Source: Pantoea sp. SOD02 (GTDB taxonomy: Bacteria > Pseudomonadota > Gammaproteobacteria > Enterobacterales > Enterobacteriaceae). Taken from it: a stretch of DNA of 64,000 nt. Positions within the stretch are counted from its first letter, which is position 1, and every line of letters starts with the position of its first letter. Position numbers and translations under genes: made by a program. Where the stretch lies: positions 4,154,001 to 4,218,000 of the forward strand of contig NZ_CP102604.1 of the NCBI RefSeq assembly GCF_024707505.1, in the 5' to 3' direction. The notes beneath the pieces were generated by a model. That model was not told the origin of the DNA. It saw only the letters and a program-made list of their open reading frames with translations, and searched no databases. Below, one piece after another: positions 58,477 to 64,000 of this stretch.

Positions 58477-59360
58477 CCGCTATTGAAGTTCAGGCTCGCG
58501 CTGAGCTGGAAGCCTCGCGCCGCAAAATGCAGGCGTGGCGCAGTACCAAAAACAAAATTGCTCTGACGCTGTCGCTGATGACCATGGCATTCGGTCTGTT
58601 CTGGCTGGTGTGGATTCTGTTCACCACCATTACGCGCGGTGTTGATGGTTTGAGCTGGTCGCTGTTTACCGAATCGACGCCGCCGCCGAATACCGCGGGC
58701 GGTGGTTTGGCAAACGCCTTAGTCGGCAGTGGTTTACTGATTTTCTGGTCGACGATCGTCGGAACGCCGCTCGGCATCATGGCCGGGATTTATCTGGCGG
58801 AATATGGCCGTAAACACTGGCTGGCGGAAGTGATTCGCTTCATCAACGACATTCTGCTGTCAGCACCGTCGATTGTGGTGGGCCTTTTCGTCTACACCAT
58901 CGTGGTATCGCAGATGCAGCACTTCTCCGGTTGGGCTGGCGTGGTAGCGCTGGCGCTGCTGCAAATCCCGATTGTGATTCGTACCTCCGAAAACATGCTG
59001 CGTCTGGTACCAGATAGCATGCGTGAAGCGGCTTACGCGCTGGGTACGCCGAAGTGGAAGATGATTTCGGCGATTACGCTGAAAGCGTCAGTTTCCGGCA
59101 TCATCACCGGTGTGCTGTTGGCCGTGGCGCGTATCGCCGGTGAAACCGCACCGCTGCTGTTCACTGCGCTGTCGAACCAGTTCTGGAGCACCGACATGAT
59201 GCAGCCGATTGCAAACCTGCCGGTCACCATCTTTAAATTCGCCATGAGCCCGTTTGCCGAGTGGCAAAGTCTGGCGTGGGCAGGTGTGCTGATTATTACC
59301 GTGTGCGTGCTGCTACTGAACATTGTGGCGCGTGTGGTTTTCGCCAAGGGCAAACACTAA
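58473..59360 (+). CDS. pstA: Phosphate ABC transporter permease PstA
   Basis: This 295-residue permease partner of PstC has about six helices and the EAA loop [20 protein letters not shown]. The ATG overlaps the pstC stop (ATGA), implying coupling. The size matches E. coli PstA (296). Confidence 0.96.
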   Translation: MTAIEVQARAELEASRRKMQAWRSTKNKIALTLSLMTMAFGLFWLVWILFTTITRGVDGLSWSLFTESTPPPNTAGGGLANALVGSGLLIFWSTIVGTPLGIMAGIYLAEYGRKHWLAEVIRFINDILLSAPSIVVGLFVYTIVVSQMQHFSGWAGVVALALLQIPIVIRTSENMLRLVPDSMREAAYALGTPKWKMISAITLKASVSGIITGVLLAVARIAGETAPLLFTALSNQFWSTDMMQPIANLPVTIFKFAMSPFAEWQSLAWAGVLIITVCVLLLNIVARVVFAKGKH

Positions 59361-59394
59361 TTTCCCGGCGCGGCTTCGGCGGCGCTGCTTATGA

Positions 59395-60177
<783 letters not shown>

Positions 60178-60191
60178 TTCAGGAGACGCAC

Positions 60192-60926
60192 ATGGATAAT
60201 TTAAATCTGAACAAACACATCTCCGGTCAGTTCAACGCGGAGCTGGAGCACATTCGCACGCAAGTGATGATCATGGGCGGCATGGTTGAGAAGCAGCTGA
60301 TGGACGCTATCACCGCGATGCACAACCAGGATGGCGAGCTGGCGCGTCACGTGATCGACGGCGACCAGAAGGTCAACATGATGGAAGTGGAGATTGATGA
60401 AGCCTGCGTGCGCATCATCGCCAAACGCCAGCCCACCGCCAGCGATTTGCGTCTGGTAATGGCGATCATCAAGACCATTTCTGAACTGGAACGCATTGGC
60501 GATGTGGCGGAAAAAATCAGCCGCACCGCGCTGGAGAAGTTCAGCCAGCAGCATCTACCATTGCTGGTGAGTCTTGAAGCGCTCGGACATCACACCGTGC
60601 AGATGCTGCATGACGTGCTGGATGCGTTTGCGCGCATGGATCTCAACGAAGCCATCAAAATCTACCGTGAAGACAAGAAGGTGGATAAAGAGTACGAAGG
60701 CATCGTGCGTCAGCTGATGACCTACATGATGGAAGATCCGCGCACCATTCCAAGCGTGCTGACCGCGCTGTTCTGCGCGCGCGCCATCGAGCGTATCGGC
60801 GATCGCTGCCAGAACATCTGCGAAATTATCTTCTATTTCGTTAAAGGTCAGGATTTCCGTCATGTGGGCGGCGACAAGCTGGATGAACTGCTGTCGGGCG
60901 ACGACGGCAGCAATAAACCCTCTTGA
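60192..60926 (+). CDS. phoU: Phosphate-specific transport accessory protein PhoU
   Basis: This 244-residue all-helical protein is made of two PhoU repeats with metal-binding E/D-rich motifs ([13 protein letters not shown] and [12 protein letters not shown]). It represses PhoR/PhoB signalling when phosphate is plentiful and restrains the transporter. It is the last gene of the pst operon. Confidence 0.97.
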   Translation: MDNLNLNKHISGQFNAELEHIRTQVMIMGGMVEKQLMDAITAMHNQDGELARHVIDGDQKVNMMEVEIDEACVRIIAKRQPTASDLRLVMAIIKTISELERIGDVAEKISRTALEKFSQQHLPLLVSLEALGHHTVQMLHDVLDAFARMDLNEAIKIYREDKKVDKEYEGIVRQLMTYMMEDPRTIPSVLTALFCARAIERIGDRCQNICEIIFYFVKGQDFRHVGGDKLDELLSGDDGSNKPS

Positions 60927-60936
60927 TTGATGTGTC

Positions 60937-60970
60937 GGCGGCCCGTTGCCACTGTGGCTAACGGGCTGCC
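60937..60970 (+). terminator. Strong hairpin after phoU
   Basis: GGCGGCCCGTTGCCAC pairs almost fully with GTGGCTAACGGGCTGCC. No T-run follows at once (TGCTTAAATT), so it is a stem with uncertain termination. Confidence 0.6.
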
Positions 60971-61045
60971 TGCTTAAATTCTGTCTGTTCTCGGCGATTC
61001 CCTCTCTTTATACTTGGCGCACTTTTTTCTGCCAGGTGCTGTTAC

Positions 61046-62284
61046 ATGTCCTCCCCAACTCCTAAAAAACAAGCCATTACACCGGCGAAAGCCATGGTGG
61101 CCGCGATCAGCGGCTACGCGATGGACGGATTCGATCTGCTGATTCTTGGTTTTATGCTGCCGGCGATCAGCGTCTCGCTGGCGCTCGATCCTTCTCAGGC
61201 CGGTTCGCTGGTGACCTGGACGCTGATCGGTGCGGTGATCGGCGGCATTGTGTTTGGTCATCTGAGCGATCGTTATGGCCGCATCCGCATTCTCACCGTC
61301 ACCATTTTGGTGTTCTCGGTGTTCACTGGATTGTGCGCGGTGGCGCAAGGTTATTGGGATCTGCTGGCGTATCGCACGCTGGCGGGTGTGGGATTGGGCG
61401 GTGAGTTCGGCATCGGCATGGCGCTGATTGCCGAAGCCTGGCCGAAAGAGAAGCGCAACCGCGCCTCGGCGTGGGTGGGCATTGGCTGGCAGCTCGGTGT
61501 ATTGTTGGCGGCCTTTATCACGCCGCCGCTGCTGAGCGTGATTGGCTGGCGTGGCATGTTCCTCGTCGGTTTGCTGCCAGCGCTGGTGTCGTTTGTGATT
61601 CGCCGCAGCATGGGCGAGCCGGAAGGCTTTACCCGTCACGTTGAGAAAACGCCGCAGCTCTCCTTTGGTGCACGCATTAAATTGCTGTTCGCCGATCGCG
61701 CCACCAGCAAAGCCAGCCTGGGGATTTTCATTCTCTGCTCGGTGCAGAACTTTGGTTACTACGGATTGATGATCTGGATGCCGAGCTATCTGTCATCCAA
61801 CTTCGGTTTCAGCCTGACCAAATCTGGTTTGTGGACCGCCGTCACGGTGGTGGGCATGACGTTCGGCATCTGGCTGTTTGGCGTGCTGGCCGATCGTTTC
61901 GCGCGCTGGAAAATCTTCCTGCTGTATCAGTTCGGCGCAGTGGTGATGGTGGTGGTGTATGCGCAGCTGCGCGATCCGACGGTGATGCTGTTTACCGGCG
62001 CGCTGATGGGAATGTTTGTAAACGGCATGATTGGCGGCTACGGCGCGCTGATTTCCGACACCTTCCCACCGCAGGCACGCGCGACGGCGCAGAACGTGTT
62101 GTTTAATTTGGGACGTGGCGTAGGCGGATTTGGTCCATTGGTGATTGGCCTGCTGGCGACCAATATCTCTTTCACCGCCGCGATTACGCTGCTGGCGCTG
62201 ATTTATCTGCTGGATATCGCCGCCACGCTGTTCCTGCTGCCGAAGAAGCAGAGCAACGAGGATTCGTTAGGCGCGATTGGTTAA
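61046..62284 (+). CDS. MFS transporter, aromatic-acid/metabolite:H+ symporter-like
   Basis: This 412-residue major facilitator protein has twelve predicted helices. GYAMDGFDLLILGFMLPAI in helix 1 is typical of the aromatic acid:H+ symporter (AAHS) and metabolite:H+ symporter groups. The helix 2-3 loop GHLSDRYGRIR is the MFS signature. I cannot name the substrate. A TATACT at 61009-61014 is a likely -10; the ribosome site is weak (CAGG). E. coli has the bgl genes downstream of phoU, so this is a lineage-specific neighbour. Its codon and base use look like the rest of the window. Confidence 0.85.
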   Translation: MSSPTPKKQAITPAKAMVAAISGYAMDGFDLLILGFMLPAISVSLALDPSQAGSLVTWTLIGAVIGGIVFGHLSDRYGRIRILTVTILVFSVFTGLCAVAQGYWDLLAYRTLAGVGLGGEFGIGMALIAEAWPKEKRNRASAWVGIGWQLGVLLAAFITPPLLSVIGWRGMFLVGLLPALVSFVIRRSMGEPEGFTRHVEKTPQLSFGARIKLLFADRATSKASLGIFILCSVQNFGYYGLMIWMPSYLSSNFGFSLTKSGLWTAVTVVGMTFGIWLFGVLADRFARWKIFLLYQFGAVVMVVVYAQLRDPTVMLFTGALMGMFVNGMIGGYGALISDTFPPQARATAQNVLFNLGRGVGGFGPLVIGLLATNISFTAAITLLALIYLLDIAATLFLLPKKQSNEDSLGAIG

Positions 62285-62290
62285 GTTTGT

Positions 62291-62350
62291 GGTCGCCATG
62301 AATGGCGACCCTACACCTGAACGAATGTAGGGTCGGCATTTATGCCGACC
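62291..62350. repeat. Inverted pair of GTAG-type REP palindromes
   Basis: A reverse-oriented unit (62291-62314, ending GGCGACCCTAC) and a forward unit (62327-62350, beginning GTAGGGTCGGC) face each other across 12 bp. Each is GTAG plus a palindrome of about 20 bp. Together they could form a long hairpin of REPIN type. They sit between two converging genes, where they may serve as a terminator. Confidence 0.8.
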
Positions 62351-62367
62351 TGGTTGATTACCGCACC

Positions 62368-63030
62368 TTACTTCAACAAATCCCAGCCACGCGCGCTCCA
62401 CAGATCCGGCAACTGCGCCATATCATCAAAGCGCGTCACCAGCGGATGATCTAATTCAGGATTGTGCGCATCGGCGCAGTAGTAAAACACCGGAATCCCG
62501 GCCGCGATCCCCGCGCGCGCGCCAGCCTCGGAATCATCCACCAGAATGCACTTCTCAATCGGCACCTGCATCTGCTCGGCGGCGTGATACATCAGCTCAG
62601 GATCTGGCTTCCAGTGATTAATGTCATAACCGCTATACAGCTTGCCATCGAGATACGGCAGCATGCCGGTCAATCCCAGCGAATGCTGCATCTTCTTCAC
62701 CGTGCCGTTTGAAACCACGCACATCGGCACGTTGACACTTTCCACCAGCGCTTTGGCACCGGCAATCGGCTTTAAATCGAGATCAAACAATCTAGCCACT
62801 TCGGCACGATAGGCGGTTTCCACCTCTTCAAGCGGCAATTCAACCTGATGTTCTGCCGCCACATCGCGGATGATGTCGTAGAGCTTCACCCCTTTATACT
62901 GCTCAAACATCTGCTGCAGAGAGCGTTCAATACCGTAGCGGGCAAAGGTGTTGACGTAAGCTTGCGTACAGATCACTTCGCTGTCGACCAGCGTGCCGTC
63001 GCAATCAAAAAAAATACATTCAACCGACAT
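62368..63030 (-). CDS. yieH: HAD-superfamily phosphatase YieH (6-phosphogluconate phosphatase type)
   Basis: This 220-residue HAD subfamily IA enzyme has motif I FFDCDGTLVDSE, motif II VVSNG, motif III with Lys in HWKPDPELM and motif IV ILVDDSEAG. E. coli YieH hydrolyses 6-phosphogluconate and related sugar phosphates in vitro. It is divergent from adeP, as in E. coli. Confidence 0.93.
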   Translation of the reverse strand: MSVECIFFDCDGTLVDSEVICTQAYVNTFARYGIERSLQQMFEQYKGVKLYDIIRDVAAEHQVELPLEEVETAYRAEVARLFDLDLKPIAGAKALVESVNVPMCVVSNGTVKKMQHSLGLTGMLPYLDGKLYSGYDINHWKPDPELMYHAAEQMQVPIEKCILVDDSEAGARAGIAAGIPVFYYCADAHNPELDHPLVTRFDDMAQLPDLWSARGWDLLK

Positions 63031-63181
63031 CGCACATCATCCTTTTGTTAAACAATAAGCTGACACTCTAGCGCACTGAGCGCAGAAAGCGACCCTGAGC
63101 AACCGGTTGCGAAAAATCAGTGTTTTGCCGCGCTAAACTCTATAGGATACGCGGCGATAAATTTTTTAGCGGAACAGTGGA

Positions 63182-64000
63182 ATGACTAATCAGGGCCTTT
63201 TGCAGCGCATCTTCAAACTGCAGGAACACGGAACCACCGTGCGTACCGAAGTGATTGCCGGTTGCACGACTTTCCTGACGATGGTGTACATCGTTTTCGT
63301 TAACCCGCAAATTCTCGGTGTGGCGGGCATGGATACGCAGGCAGTGTTTGTTACTACCTGCTTGATTGCCGCGTTCGGCAGCATTCTGATGGGGCTGGTG
63401 GCGAATCTGCCAGTGGCGCTGGCACCGGCGATGGGCCTGAATGCCTTCTTCGCCTTTGTGGTGGTCGGTGCCATGGGTTATTCCTGGCAGATTGGTATGG
63501 GTGCGATTTTCTGGGGCGCGCTGGGTCTGCTGATCCTTACGCTGCTGCGCGTGCGTTACTGGATGATTGCCAACATTCCGCTCAGCCTGCGCGTGGGTAT
63601 CACCGCCGGTATCGGCCTGTTTATCGCCATGATGGGGCTGAAAAACGCCGGTATCATCGTGCCAAACGCCGATACCATCGTTGCCGTTGGCAATCTGACC
63701 TCGCATAGCGTGCTGCTTGGGGCGCTCGGTTTCTTCATCATCGCGATTCTGGCTTCTCGCAATATCCATGCGGCGGTGCTGGTGTCGATTGTGGTGACGA
63801 CCGCGCTGGGCCTGATCATTGGCGATGTGAAATTCAGCGGTGTGTTCGCGGCGCCGCCTGCGATCACTTCCGTTGTCGGCCAGGTCGATATCAAAGGCGC
63901 GTTCAACATCGGCATGGCCGGTGTGATCTTCTCCTTTATGCTGGTAAACCTGTTCGACTCATCCGGTACGCTGATTGGCGTAACCGATAAAGCCGGGCTG
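63182..64000 (+). CDS. adeP: Adenine permease AdeP (YieG), 5' part
   Basis: From the ATG at 63182 an open frame runs 273 codons to the right edge without a stop. The product starts MTNQGLLQRIFKLQEHGTTV and carries the AzgA-type nucleobase transporter segments FLTMVYIVFVNPQILGVAGM, PVALAPAMGLNAFFAF and LFDSSGTLIGVTDKAGL. It matches E. coli AdeP (YieG), a high-affinity adenine:H+ symporter of the NCS2/AzgA family, about 445 residues when complete. It is truncated by the window end. yieH lies divergently upstream. Confidence 0.93.
   Translation, partial: MTNQGLLQRIFKLQEHGTTVRTEVIAGCTTFLTMVYIVFVNPQILGVAGMDTQAVFVTTCLIAAFGSILMGLVANLPVALAPAMGLNAFFAFVVVGAMGYSWQIGMGAIFWGALGLLILTLLRVRYWMIANIPLSLRVGITAGIGLFIAMMGLKNAGIIVPNADTIVAVGNLTSHSVLLGALGFFIIAILASRNIHAAVLVSIVVTTALGLIIGDVKFSGVFAAPPAITSVVGQVDIKGAFNIGMAGVIFSFMLVNLFDSSGTLIGVTDKAGL

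Noticed and set aside
60974..61639. 221-codon minus-strand frame opposite the MFS gene
   Set aside because: Same antisense artefact of a membrane-protein gene.

Overview
The window is an ordinary chromosomal segment of an enterobacterium, and the gene content, protein similarity and repeats point to the Erwiniaceae (Pantoea/Erwinia-like). Reasons: near-complete collinearity with the E. coli replication-origin region; an ovothiol synthase gene (ovoA), known from Erwinia, sitting where E. coli has asnA; ERIC repeats; and GTAG-type REP palindromes. Almost every gene is a recognisable core gene. I saw no prophage, insertion sequence, CRISPR array, toxin-antitoxin or restriction module, so I do not claim a large undescribed system. 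The most interesting items are small: a putative 58-residue membrane protein gene, repeat insertions inside operons, a deviant origin box, and a rearranged rRNA locus.

Layout. 1-3.1 kb: yihY (cut by the left edge), yihX and typA, all on minus. 3.2-7.7 kb: the nitrogen operon glnA-glnL-glnG with sigma-54/NtrC control and an ERIC repeat in the glnA 3' region. 7.7-11.2 kb: hemN, a small membrane-protein ORF, yihI, the CsrC-type sRNA, engB and the Spot 42 sRNA. 11.4-17.7 kb: polA, dsbA-srkA, yihD and mobAB. 17.8-23.2 kb: a complete rRNA operon on minus (16S, tRNA-Glu, 23S, 5S) with P1/P2 promoters. 23.4-30.7 kb: hsrA and the ribose operon rbsDACBKR on minus with RbsR operators. 30.8-33.3 kb: ygiW divergent from qseBC. 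33.4-38.5 kb: kup (minus) and ravA-viaA.

38.5-44.8 kb: ovoA, asnC, mioC, oriC, mnmG and rsmG. 45.4-52.6 kb: the nine-gene atpIBEFHAGDC operon. 52.7-56.2 kb: glmU and glmS separated by a hairpin and an ERIC repeat. 56.2-60.9 kb: the PhoB-controlled pstSCAB-phoU operon. 61.0-64.0 kb: an MFS transporter of unknown substrate, a REP pair, yieH (minus) and adeP cut by the right edge.

Relative to E. coli (recalled, not computed) the window is inverted. It joins the mobAB side of rrnA directly to the hsrA side of rrnC. This implies recombination between rRNA operons somewhere in the history of one of the lineages. asnA, yieP, yihF and yihG are absent from their E. coli positions, while ovoA and ygiW-qseBC are present. 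Functionally the segment links origin control (oriC, mioC, mnmG), energy (atp), cell-wall precursor supply (glmUS), and nitrogen, phosphate, ribose and potassium acquisition.
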